The notes under the pieces were generated by a model, which made no database searches, was not told where the DNA came from, and saw only the letters and a list, made by a program, of their open reading frames with translations. From Planctomycetaceae bacterium (GTDB taxonomy: Bacteria > Planctomycetota > UBA1135 > GCA-002686595), in NCBI GenBank assembly GCA_011525785.1, contig WYBT01000042.1:62001-126000 (forward strand): a DNA stretch of 64,000 nt. The letters are read 5' to 3'. A program made the translations under genes and the position numbers. Of the stretch, positions 1 to 8,877 are shown piece after piece (position 1 is the stretch's first letter; every line of letters starts with the position of its first letter).

Positions 1-904
1 CGATGCGCAGCAGCTCGACGCGCGCGCCGCGCGCCGGCGGCGTCGTCGTGCACGCCAGTCGGAAGCCCGCGCGCTCCGCCGCGGCCAGCACGCGTTCGTC
101 GTACGCGCCGTCGGGGTACGCCAGGCTCGCGATGGGCGCGCCGCACCAGCCGGCGAGCTCCGCGCGCGAGGCCTCGAGTTCGCGCGCGAGCTGCGCGTCG
201 TCGCACTGCGGCAGGAGCGCGTGGCTGAGCGAGTGGCCGCCGATCTCGTGGCCGCGCTGCGCCAGCTCGCGAACCTGCGTTGGAGTCATCGCGGCAAAGC
301 GCGCATCCGCACTGCAGCCACAGAGCGCTTCCCATTCGGCGATCGCGCGCTCGCGCGCAGCTCCATCCAGTCGTTTGAGCGCCTCGACGCAGGCCTGGAG
401 CGACGCACCCGCCGACTCCGTCGTCGTCACGCCGAGCCGCTGCGCCGCTGCGGCAAAGGGCGCGGCCGCAAGCCCCGCCAGCGCTGCCGCAGCGCGGTCG
501 TACCACAGCGCCGCGCGCCCGGCCACGAAGTCGGCGGCGACGAAGAACGTCGCGCGCGCGCCGTGGCGCTCGAGGATCGGCGCCGCAACGGCGTAGTTGT
601 CCTCGTAGCCGTCGTCGAAGGTCACGACCGCCAGCGGACGATCCGTCGGCGCGGGTCCGTCGAAGGCCTCGCGCAGGGTGCGCAGCTCGAAGCGCTCGGC
701 GAGCCACGCGATCTGCGCTTCGAACAACTCGAGCGGCAGGGCGAGGGACGCGAACGGATAGGTCTCGCAGCGCGCGCGCGGCAGGACGCGGTGGTGCATC
801 AGCACGAGCGGCGCCGCGCCGCGGGCCGCCTCCATCGCACGCAGCACACCGGCCGCCTGGGCCACGCCGTCCAAGGCGCCGCGCACGCGCCGTTTCCAGC
901 TCAC
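1..904 (-). CDS. Polysaccharide deacetylase (NodB family), 3' end beyond window
   Basis: Reading leftward from a GTG at 904, the frame stays open to the window edge (301 codons, no stop). It shows NodB-domain motifs: TFDDGYEDNY (catalytic Asp plus metal-binding Asp) and GHEIGGHSLSH with the HxxxH metal ligands. The sequence between them, ARATFFVAA, is also typical of the fold. The family removes N-acetyl groups from polysaccharides with a divalent metal. The GTG overlaps the TGA of the upstream glycosyltransferase (GTGA), which fixes the start and indicates translational coupling. Following a glycosyltransferase and a PKS on the same strand, it probably modifies an exported glycan or glycolipid. 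There is no obvious signal peptide, so a cytoplasmic or membrane-face role is possible. Family call firm; substrate unknown. Confidence 0.9.
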   Translation of the reverse strand, partial: MSWKRRVRGALDGVAQAAGVLRAMEAARGAAPLVLMHHRVLPRARCETYPFASLALPLELFEAQIAWLAERFELRTLREAFDGPAPTDRPLAVVTFDDGYEDNYAVAAPILERHGARATFFVAADFVAGRAALWYDRAAAALAGLAAAPFAAAAQRLGVTTTESAGASLQACVEALKRLDGAARERAIAEWEALCGCSADARFAAMTPTQVRELAQRGHEIGGHSLSHALLPQCDDAQLARELEASRAELAGWCGAPIASLAYPDGAYDERVLAAAERAGFRLACTTTPPARGARVELLRI

Positions 905-1977
905 GGCCGCCCCCCGGCGGCCTCCGGCTGCTTGTACTCGATCAGCTTCGAACGCTTGCCGCGCAGCACGTCGAGAGCGTAGCGCGCCAGGCCCTGCGCT
1001 TCGGGGAACTTGCCGAGCACGCAGAACACGCCGTACAGGCTGGCGTGCGCGGGCGCGTCGCCGCGGCGCACTCGATAAGCCCGCGCGCGCCACATCGGGA
1101 CTGCGTAGAGGCCCAGCAAGCCGAGCGCGGCGCTCGCGACGGCGAGCGCGGGATCGAAGTCCGCTGCGATGAGCACGAGCGCGCCGACGACGGCCGCCAG
1201 CGGCGCGCCGAGCGACCAGAACAGTGCGCTGACCGCGCGCCTGCGCCGAACGCGGCCGAGGTCGGTGTGCTCGCGCCCGCGAAACTGCGCGTAGGTGTAG
1301 CCCGCGCGCACGGTGCGCCCCCACCACTGCGCCAAGCGCGTGATCGCCGCGTCGTGCCAGGTCATGTCCGCGTCGACGCGCGCGATGTCGAAGCCGGCCG
1401 AGCGCAGCCGCTGGCTCAGGTCGGGATCTTCGCCGGCGATGAGCGCCGCATCGAAGCCCCCCACGGCGCGAAACGCGGCGATGCGCATCAGGGAGTCGCC
1501 GCCCACGTCGGCGCCGCGGCCCGGCTCGGTGTTCCACTCCATGTCGCACAGCCGGTTGTAGAGCGAGCGCTCGGGGAACAGCTCGCGGCGCCGCCCACAG
1601 ACCGCGCCCAGCCGCGGATCGGCGCGCAGCTCAGCGACGGCGCGCGCGAGCCACTCGCGCACGAGCACGCAGTCGCCGTCGAGGAACTGCACGAACTCCA
1701 GGCCGGGTTCGAGCTCGACCAGGCGCGCCACGCCGGCGTTGCGGCCGCGCGCCGCGGTGAACGGCGCCGAGCGGTCGAGCTCGACCACATCCACGCCGCG
1801 CGAGCGCGCCAGTGCGACGCTGCCGTCGCTCGAACCCGAGTCGACGTACACCACGCTGGCGTCGAGTCCGTCGAGGGCTTCCAGGCAGCGTCGCAGGCGT
1901 TCGCCCTCGTTGCGGCCGATGATCACGACGCCCACGCGCTCGCTGCGTGCAACGGGTGCAGTGGTACGCGCGGTCAT
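901..1977 (-). CDS. Family 2 glycosyltransferase with C-terminal membrane segments
   Basis: 358 residues. The N-terminal GT-A domain begins VGVVIIGRNEGERLRRCL, followed by VYVDSGSSDGS (nucleotide-sugar binding) and FLDGDCVLVREWL, the DxD-like metal site at roughly residues 95-105. After the catalytic domain, residues about 245-300 form two hydrophobic stretches that probably anchor it in the inner membrane. The gene starts 43 bases after the PKS stop and its own stop overlaps the deacetylase start, so the three are probably one transcript. Family 2 enzymes transfer a sugar from an NDP-sugar to a lipid or glycan acceptor; donor and acceptor cannot be told from sequence. The neighbours suggest assembly or decoration of a glycan or glycolipid. 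Confidence 0.88.
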   Translation of the reverse strand: MTARTTAPVARSERVGVVIIGRNEGERLRRCLEALDGLDASVVYVDSGSSDGSVALARSRGVDVVELDRSAPFTAARGRNAGVARLVELEPGLEFVQFLDGDCVLVREWLARAVAELRADPRLGAVCGRRRELFPERSLYNRLCDMEWNTEPGRGADVGGDSLMRIAAFRAVGGFDAALIAGEDPDLSQRLRSAGFDIARVDADMTWHDAAITRLAQWWGRTVRAGYTYAQFRGREHTDLGRVRRRRAVSALFWSLGAPLAAVVGALVLIAADFDPALAVASAALGLLGLYAVPMWRARAYRVRRGDAPAHASLYGVFCVLGKFPEAQGLARYALDVLRGKRSKLIEYKQPEAAGGRP

Positions 1978-2019
1978 CGAGGCGGGGCGGAGGCGGCGGG
2001 GAATCGGAGCGAGCGGCGC

Positions 2020-5000
2020 TCAGGCGCCCGCGCTCTGCGTCGAACGCGCGCGTGCAGCCGCGCGATCGGCTTGCGCGAGACGCTCGCGCATGCGCTGCGC
2101 GAGCACGCGCACGTTGGGCTCGAGCACCATGCTGTCATGGTTGCCCGGCGTGGTGTGCACTTCCACACCCGCGCTGCAGTACGGACCCCAGCCGTTGAGC
2201 GCCTCGACCCAACTGCCCTTGGAGTTGACCACGTGGTCGGGACCGAGGCGGTAGACCTCCTCGAGCGGCGGTCGGAACAGCGCCACCGTGCCGCCGTAGG
2301 GCCGGATCGTGTAGAGCTCGAGCGCGCGGTAGAACGCGGCCTCGATGTTCTCGGTGCGGTAGTCGAAAGGACGCAGCTTCGCGAGCGGAGCGTTGAGCGC
2401 CTTGCGCCACTGCGCCGCCTTGCCCGACCACTTGCGCTTGATCGCCTCGGTGAAGTAGCCCACGCCCTGGCGCGCGATGCGCTGGCGCGCGAGTTCGAGG
2501 CGCTTGGCGTAGGTCAGCTCCGGCTCGCGCGTGGTGGGCGTGTCGAGGAACACCAGCAGCGCGACCTCTTCGCCCGCCGCGGTGAGCTGCTGCGCCATCT
2601 CGTACGCCGTGATGCCGCCGCCCGAGTAGCCGCCGATCAAGTACGGCCCGCGCGGCTGCACCTGGCGCACCTCGCGCAGGTAGTCGGCCGCCATCGCTTC
2701 GAACGTGTCGTGCGGCGGCGCCTTGCCGTCGAGCCCGCGCGCCTGGATCCCGAACACCGGACGGTCCACGCCCAAGTGCCCGGCGAGGTGCCGCAGGTTC
2801 ATGATGTTCCCGTACATCCCCGCGACGAGGAAGAACGGCGTCGTCGCCGGCGGTTGACCCGCGTGAAGCGGAACGAGCAGTTCGTAGCGCGGTTTGGCGG
2901 GCTGCGCGGCGCCGGAGCTCTCGCCCGAGCCCTGCGGCGCGCTCTCGCCGAGATCGGCGCGCAATCTCGCGGCGAGCGACTCGACCGTCGGCGCTTCGAA
3001 CAGCACCGAGATCGGGTACTCGAGCTTGTAGAGCTTCTTGACGCGCGCGAACAGGCGCACCGCGACCAGCGAGTAGCCGCCCAGCTCGAAGAAGTTGTCC
3101 TGCGCGCCGACGCGTTCGGCGCCGAGCAGCTCCTGCCAGATGGCGGCCAGGCTGCGCTCGAGCTCGTCGCGCGGCGCGATGAAGTTCGGCGCGGCGTGCG
3201 TGGTGGCGCTCGGAGTGGCGACCGGGCGCGCGGCGTTGCGTTCGATCTCGCTCGCCAGCGCGTCGAAGGCGATCGAGGAGACCAGCACGCGCGAGTTGGG
3301 GCTCGCGAGCGCGCGGCGCAGCGCCTGCGCACCTTCCTCGGGGTTGATGCCGTGCGCGATCAGCCGCGCCAGCGGACCTTCTTCGTCGGGCAGCGCCGTC
3401 ACGCGCCGCTCGCCGTCGCCCGTCAGCGCCGAAGTGTCCGCCAGCCGCCGCAGCGCGAACTCCTCGACCTCGACGAGCACCGTTCCGCCTTCGTCGGCGA
3501 TCGCGACGTCGACCAACGCGATGTCGGCGTTCGCGGGCTTGCGCGCTGAGAGCTGTGCGCGCACGACGAGTCGCCGCGCAAGCGGTGCGTGAACCAGCAC
3601 GCGCTTGTACGCGAGCGGCGCGTAGAAGTCGCCGCGCTGCGCGCGACCTTCGATCAGCTCGAGCCCCATGCCCGTGGCCATGTCGAGCAGCGCCGGATGC
3701 AGCGTGAACTGCTCCAGATCCGCGGCGTAGGCCTCGGGCAGCTCGAACGTCGCAAGGACGTGATCGCGCGCGCGTGAAACGCGGTCGACGTTGGCCCAGC
3801 GCGGCCCGAAGCGCAGGTGCGAGCCCTGCGACGCGAGCGCGCGGCTCTGTCCGGAGAAGGTCGCGCCCTCGAGCGCGAGCGACTTGGGCGCGGGCGCAGA
3901 GCGCGCGAGGTGCGCCTGAGCATGCAACTGCCAGGCGTCGTCGCCGTCCTCCACGCCGCGGCTCGAAATCGAGCCGTTCCAGCCGTCGCCGCTGCGCTCC
4001 AGGCGCACGCGCACTTCGCGGATCTCGTCGTCGCGCACGCGCAGCGGCGAGAGGAAGCTCACGTCGCGCAGCTCGAGCGCTTCCGACCAGCCCAGGCCCT
4101 CGCGCGCGGCGCTGTGGAGCAGTTGCAAGTGCGCCACGCCCGGCGCGAGCGCGGCGCCGTTCGCGAGGCGGTGCTCGCCGTACACCCACTGGCCGGCGAC
4201 CGAGTGCTCGGCGAGGAACACGATCTCGTCGGGGCCCGCATCGAAGCGTCGCCCGAGCAGCGCATGGGCAGGGCCGGAGGCCGCGGTGAGTTCGCGCGCG
4301 CCCTCGCCCGCGCTGCGCGCCGTCATGCCGACCTGATTCCACACGCCCCACGCGATCGAGAGCGTGCGGCCGGCGCCGCGTGCGCTGCGGTGCTCGGCGA
4401 AGGCGTCGAGGAAGGCGTTGGCCGCGGCGTAGTCGACTTGACCGGCCGGACCGAGCGCGGCGCTGGTCGAGGAGCACACCGCGAAGAAGTCGAGCTCGCC
4501 ATGCGGCAGCAGCTCGTCGAGCAGGATCGCGCCGTGCACCTTGGGCGTGAACACGCGGTCGACGCCGGCGGGCGTCTTGATCTGCAGCGGACCGTCGTCG
4601 AGCGCGCCGGCAGCGTGGAACACGGCGTGGATCGCGCCGAAGCGCTGTTCGACCTCGGCCACCACGCGCCGCATGTCCTCGATGTTGGCGACGTCGCCGC
4701 GCTCGACCAGCACTTCGCTGCCCAGCGCTTCGAGCGCGAGCAGCTTGCGGATCTGGCGCGAGGTCGCATCGCGCGCGGAGTGCTCGGCGAGCCAGCGCTC
4801 CCACTCGTTGCGGGCCGGGAAGCGCCGCCGCGAGAGCAGCACCAGGCGCGCCTTCGAGCTGCGCGCGAACTCCTCGGCCGCGACCATCGCCACGCCGCCC
4901 AGGCCGCCGGTGATCAGGCACACGCCGCGTTCGCGCAGCGCCGGACGCGCGCTGGAGGGCGGCGCCTCGACGCGCTCGAAGTCGAGTTCGTTGAGCACGC

Positions 5001-8000
5001 CCTCGCGCAGCGCGTACACGCCGTTGCCCGACAAGCGCGCGATCTGGTCGACCAGCCGCAGCGTGGCTTCGTCGGCCGCGCCCTTCGCGCGTCGCCGCGG
5101 ACTCGCGGGGAGCACGATGTCGATGCTCGCGCAGCTCACGCCCGGCATCTCGCGCGGCAGCACGCGGCACGGACCGAGCGCTGCGGCCTTGGCGGGATTG
5201 CTAAGGGACTCGCTCTCGACGCGCTGCATGCCGCTCGAGACCACATCGATCTGCAACGGGTGCTCGAGTGTCAGCGCGCCCAGCGCCTGGCCGAGGAACA
5301 GCAGGCTGTAGAAGCCGTGCTCGAGGCACCAGTGGAAGAAGGTGGTCGTGACCGCAGTGCTCTCGTCGCCGGTGACGAGCCAGGTGTGCGCGATGTGAGT
5401 CGGTAGCCGCTCTTCGCGCGCGAGTTCCTCGAGCAGTTGCGCGTAGTGCTCGCGCTCCTGCGGCACGAGCGTGAAGTGGTCGGGCGCGAGGCGCGCGAAT
5501 TGATCGCTGGGGTGCACGATCACGACGCTCGCGCCGCGCTCGGCCAGGCGATGCGCGAGCATGTCGCCCACGCCTTCGACCTGCGCGAACACCAGCCAGC
5601 GCTCGCCCACCGCAGTCGCCGCGGCGTCGCCGGGCTCGTCGACGCGTCGCCAGCGCGGCTCGTAGAACCAGCGCGAGACATCGGGCTCCTTGACGAGGCT
5701 CTGCACGGCCGCGACGTGCTGCGCAGGCGTGGGTTCGATCCAGTGGCGCTGGCGCTCGAAGGGATAGGTCGGCAGCGACACGCGCCGGCCGACGCCGCCC
5801 GCGAGCGCGCGCCAGTCGATCGACAGGCCCGCGCACCACAACTTGCCGAGCACGCCGAGCGCGAACTCGACGTCGGACAGCGCTTCATCGCGGTGGCGCA
5901 GCGACGAGAACACGTTCTTCGCCGCGGCCGGCGAGCACTGCAGTCGCACGAGCGAGCTGAGCGTGTTGCCCGGGCCGACCTCGAGCAGCACGCGCTCGCC
6001 GCCCGCGAGCACGGTCTCGACGCCCCTGGCGAATTGCACCGTGTTCCGCAGGTGACGCGCCCAGTACTCGGGGCTGGTGGCTTCCTCGTCGCTCAGCCAG
6101 TTGCCCGTGAGGTTCGAGACGATCGGGATCTTGGGCGGCGAGAGCTGGATGCGCCGCAGGTAGGCCGTGAACTCGGGCAGCACGCCTTCGACGAGCGTCG
6201 AGTGCGCCGCGATCGAGATGTGGATGCGGCGGAACTCGACGCCGCGGCGCGCGAGCTCGGCGCCGAGCGCTTCGAGCGCCTGCGTCGGTCCCGAGGCGAC
6301 GCACAGCTTGGGCGCGTTGACCACGCCCAGCGAGAGCTCGGGGCCGAGCAGCGGCTGCAGTTCCGCGGGTGAGAGCTCGACGCTGAGCATGCCGCCCGCG
6401 GGCGCGCGCTCGAACAGCTCGCCGCGCAGCGCGACCAGGCCGAGCGCGTCGCGCGGGCTCATCACGCCGGCGATGCACGCCGCCGTGTTCTCGCCCATGC
6501 TGTGGCCCAGCAGCGCGGTCGGCGCGAGGCCCCAGCTCATCCACAGCTTCGCCAGCGCGTACTCGGTGATGAACAGCGCCGGCAGTTGCAGCGCGGGCCG
6601 CTCGAAGAGCTTCGCGGCTTCTTCGAGTCCGCCCTCAGCCGGATCGAGCAAGCGGCGGATCGGCTCGCGCACCTGCGGAGCGAGCCACGCGAGGCAGCGC
6701 TCGACCTCTTCGCGGTAGACGGGCTCGTTGCGAAACAGGTCGCGCCCCATCGCGGGGTACTGCGCACCGCCGCCAGGCAGCAGGAACACGAGCGAGCCCG
6801 GCGCAGCCGGCGCGAGCGTCGAGGTTCCCGCGGCCGAGAGCTTCTCGAGCGCATCCGCGCGGTCGCGCGCGACGATCGCGCGGCGCCGCGCAAAGCCCTT
6901 GCGACCGACCTGCAACGTCCAGGCGACGTCGGCGAGTTCGAGCTCCGGCTCAGCCTCCAGATGCGCGGCGAGGTTCTTGGCCGCCTGAGCGAGCGCGGTC
7001 TCGGTGCGCGCCGAGAGCACCAGCAGTTGCGGCGCTCGCGCGGGCTTGCTGGAAGCGCGCTCCGGCGCCTCTTCGAGGATCGCGAACGCGTTGGTCCCGC
7101 CCACGCCCAGCGAGTTGACCGCCGCGCGGCGCGGCTCGCTGCTCGGCCGCTCCCACTCGCGCAGCGCGCCCGCGACGAAGAACGGCGAGCTCTCGAACTC
7201 GATGTTGGGGTTGGGGCGCTCGTAGTGCAGCGTGGCCGGGATCTTCCCGTGCTTCAGCGCGAGCGCGACCTTGATCAGGCTCGCCACGCCGGCCGCCGTG
7301 TCGAGGTGCCCGATGTTGCTCTTGACCGAGCCCAGGCCGCAGAACTGGCGCGCGTCGGTCGACGTGCGGAAGGCGCGCGTCAGCGCCGCGACCTCGATCG
7401 GATCCCCCACCGCGGTCGCCGTGCCGTGCGCTTCGACGTAGCCGATCGAGCGCGCGTCGACGCCGCTCAAGCGCAGCGCTTCAGCCACTGCGGCGGCTTG
7501 GCCGTCGACGCTGGGCGCGAGGTAGCCGACCTTGCGCGCGCCGTCGTTGTTGATCGCCGTGCCGCGGATCACCGCGTAGATGTGATCGCCGTCCTCGAGC
7601 GCGTCGCTCATGCGCCGCAGCACCACCACGCCCGCGCCGCTGCCGAAGATCGTGCCCTTCGAGCGCGCCTCGAACGGCCGACACCGCCCGTCGGGCGCGA
7701 GGATCTCGTTCTCGTGGTAGAGGTAGCCGACGCGGTGCGGCAACTGGATCGTCACGCCGCCGGCGAGCGCCATGTCGCACTCGCCGCTCAGCAGACTCTG
7801 GCAGGCGACGTGCGCGGCGACCAGCGAGGTCGAGCAGGCCGTCTGGATGTTCACGCTCGGCCCGCGCAGGTCGAAGTTGTAGCTGACGCGCGTGGTGAGG
7901 AAGTCCTTGTCGTTGCCGGTGTGGCGCAGCAGGAACAGTCCGACGCTCTCGAGCAGCTCGCGATTGGAGAGCACGTTGAAGGCCATGTAGGCCGCCATCC

Positions 8001-8388
8001 CCGAGCCCGCGAAAACGCCGATCGGCCCGCGGAAGTTCTCCGGCGTATGCCCGGCGTCTTCGAGCGCCTCCCAGCAGCACTCGAGGAAGTGGCGGTGCTG
8101 CGGATCGAGGATCGCCGCGTCCTTGGGCGAGAAGCCGAAGAAGGGCGCGTCGAAGTGCTCCATCTCGTCGAGCACGACGCCCGTGCGCACGTAGTTCGCG
8201 CGCCGCAGGAGCGCCGCGTCGACGCCGCGCGCGCGCAGTTCGTCGTCGGTGAACTGGCGCACCGACTCGCGGCCCTCGCACAGGTTGCGCCAGAAGGCGC
8301 GCGGCGCCGGCGCGTCGGGCAGATGGCAGGCCATGCCGACGATCGCGATGTCGGTCGGCGAGGGCTCGTAGACGTGAGAGGCGGTCAT
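2020..8388 (-). CDS. Type I polyketide synthase, single module KS-AT-KR-DH-ACP-TE
   Basis: 2122 residues from the ATG at 8388 (MTASHVYEPSPTDIAIVGMA); an in-frame start at 8451 would add 21 residues unlike a KS. Domains in order: ketosynthase (about 13-440; TACSTS with C185, EAHGTAT with H321, KSNIGH with H361); acyltransferase (about 520-830; GHSMGE with S630, and an IAAHS motif where malonyl-specific domains usually have HAFH); ketoreductase (TGGLGG near 1161, CSSTSA, Tyr near 1319); a dehydratase-like double hotdog (EHRLANGAALAPG near 1407 with one extra residue relative to the usual HxxxGxxxxP, and HPALLD near 1569); carrier protein (DNFFELGGYSL, Ser near 1772); type I thioesterase (GGYSGGG with Ser near 1922, GNHDSM with His near 2083). 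No enoylreductase. It should do one extension and reduce the beta-keto group, possibly dehydrate it, then release the chain. KR before DH is unusual for a modular PKS. Confidence 0.95.
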   Translation of the reverse strand: MTASHVYEPSPTDIAIVGMACHLPDAPAPRAFWRNLCEGRESVRQFTDDELRARGVDAALLRRANYVRTGVVLDEMEHFDAPFFGFSPKDAAILDPQHRHFLECCWEALEDAGHTPENFRGPIGVFAGSGMAAYMAFNVLSNRELLESVGLFLLRHTGNDKDFLTTRVSYNFDLRGPSVNIQTACSTSLVAAHVACQSLLSGECDMALAGGVTIQLPHRVGYLYHENEILAPDGRCRPFEARSKGTIFGSGAGVVVLRRMSDALEDGDHIYAVIRGTAINNDGARKVGYLAPSVDGQAAAVAEALRLSGVDARSIGYVEAHGTATAVGDPIEVAALTRAFRTSTDARQFCGLGSVKSNIGHLDTAAGVASLIKVALALKHGKIPATLHYERPNPNIEFESSPFFVAGALREWERPSSEPRRAAVNSLGVGGTNAFAILEEAPERASSKPARAPQLLVLSARTETALAQAAKNLAAHLEAEPELELADVAWTLQVGRKGFARRRAIVARDRADALEKLSAAGTSTLAPAAPGSLVFLLPGGGAQYPAMGRDLFRNEPVYREEVERCLAWLAPQVREPIRRLLDPAEGGLEEAAKLFERPALQLPALFITEYALAKLWMSWGLAPTALLGHSMGENTAACIAGVMSPRDALGLVALRGELFERAPAGGMLSVELSPAELQPLLGPELSLGVVNAPKLCVASGPTQALEALGAELARRGVEFRRIHISIAAHSTLVEGVLPEFTAYLRRIQLSPPKIPIVSNLTGNWLSDEEATSPEYWARHLRNTVQFARGVETVLAGGERVLLEVGPGNTLSSLVRLQCSPAAAKNVFSSLRHRDEALSDVEFALGVLGKLWCAGLSIDWRALAGGVGRRVSLPTYPFERQRHWIEPTPAQHVAAVQSLVKEPDVSRWFYEPRWRRVDEPGDAAATAVGERWLVFAQVEGVGDMLAHRLAERGASVVIVHPSDQFARLAPDHFTLVPQEREHYAQLLEELAREERLPTHIAHTWLVTGDESTAVTTTFFHWCLEHGFYSLLFLGQALGALTLEHPLQIDVVSSGMQRVESESLSNPAKAAALGPCRVLPREMPGVSCASIDIVLPASPRRRAKGAADEATLRLVDQIARLSGNGVYALREGVLNELDFERVEAPPSSARPALRERGVCLITGGLGGVAMVAAEEFARSSKARLVLLSRRRFPARNEWERWLAEHSARDATSRQIRKLLALEALGSEVLVERGDVANIEDMRRVVAEVEQRFGAIHAVFHAAGALDDGPLQIKTPAGVDRVFTPKVHGAILLDELLPHGELDFFAVCSSTSAALGPAGQVDYAAANAFLDAFAEHRSARGAGRTLSIAWGVWNQVGMTARSAGEGARELTAASGPAHALLGRRFDAGPDEIVFLAEHSVAGQWVYGEHRLANGAALAPGVAHLQLLHSAAREGLGWSEALELRDVSFLSPLRVRDDEIREVRVRLERSGDGWNGSISSRGVEDGDDAWQLHAQAHLARSAPAPKSLALEGATFSGQSRALASQGSHLRFGPRWANVDRVSRARDHVLATFELPEAYAADLEQFTLHPALLDMATGMGLELIEGRAQRGDFYAPLAYKRVLVHAPLARRLVVRAQLSARKPANADIALVDVAIADEGGTVLVEVEEFALRRLADTSALTGDGERRVTALPDEEGPLARLIAHGINPEEGAQALRRALASPNSRVLVSSIAFDALASEIERNAARPVATPSATTHAAPNFIAPRDELERSLAAIWQELLGAERVGAQDNFFELGGYSLVAVRLFARVKKLYKLEYPISVLFEAPTVESLAARLRADLGESAPQGSGESSGAAQPAKPRYELLVPLHAGQPPATTPFFLVAGMYGNIMNLRHLAGHLGVDRPVFGIQARGLDGKAPPHDTFEAMAADYLREVRQVQPRGPYLIGGYSGGGITAYEMAQQLTAAGEEVALLVFLDTPTTREPELTYAKRLELARQRIARQGVGYFTEAIKRKWSGKAAQWRKALNAPLAKLRPFDYRTENIEAAFYRALELYTIRPYGGTVALFRPPLEEVYRLGPDHVVNSKGSWVEALNGWGPYCSAGVEVHTTPGNHDSMVLEPNVRVLAQRMRERLAQADRAAARARSTQSAGA

Positions 8389-8877
8389 GAATGGGGGGTG
8401 CGAATCAGGGGCGCGAACCGGCTGCGCCACGGGACACGGCGCAACGGACATTCATCGGCTCGCGGCGCCTGCGCAGGCGAGAGCGGCCGGCCCTGCGACC
8501 ACTCGCGGTGGCGACTCACGGCGGCCACGCGCGCTGGCGGGCGGCGGGTGAGGCGTACGGCGGCGGGAACGGCTAGGCGAGGATCGCGCTGCGAAGACGA
8601 GGCACGATAGCCCGCGCGCCGCGTTCACCCCAGGGGCGTGCGCCGGTCCGCGCGAGGCCCGCGGCGCAAGGGGCCGCGCGCTCCGAACGGAAGGACTTTC
8701 TGACGGTTCGGTCATATCGAGCCCGTCCACGCTCGAACGCCGGGCTCCAACGCGCTTCACTATCCGCCCGCACGCGGTTCGCTGCCTGCGGATGCCGAAA
8801 ACGTCTCGCCCCATGTCCGCGCAAGCCCCCCTGCCCGCACCGCGCCCCGCCGCGGCGGCGTGAGCTCTCCCCCACGC
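8389..8877. other. Intergenic region between divergent PKS and asparagine synthetase operons
   Basis: 489 bases with no convincing gene. Because both flanking operons start here, it should hold two divergent promoters. No clear -35/-10 pair, strong hairpin or member of the palindromic repeat family was found. A short dyad (CGAAC/GTTCG arms) lies near 8685-8715. Confidence 0.6.

Noticed and set aside
3..596. Long open plus-strand frame over the left edge
   Set aside because: It is the antisense of the polysaccharide deacetylase; the Arg/Ser/Ala-rich product has no domain features and the minus strand has NodB motifs.
1045..3549. Large plus-strand open frame (834 codons)
   Set aside because: High GC creates long open frames opposite real genes. 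It overlaps the glycosyltransferase and PKS, and lacks any recognisable domain.
8860..8877. GTG at 8860 as asparagine synthetase start
   Set aside because: It would bury the catalytic Cys behind six residues; the family requires Cys right after the initiator Met.
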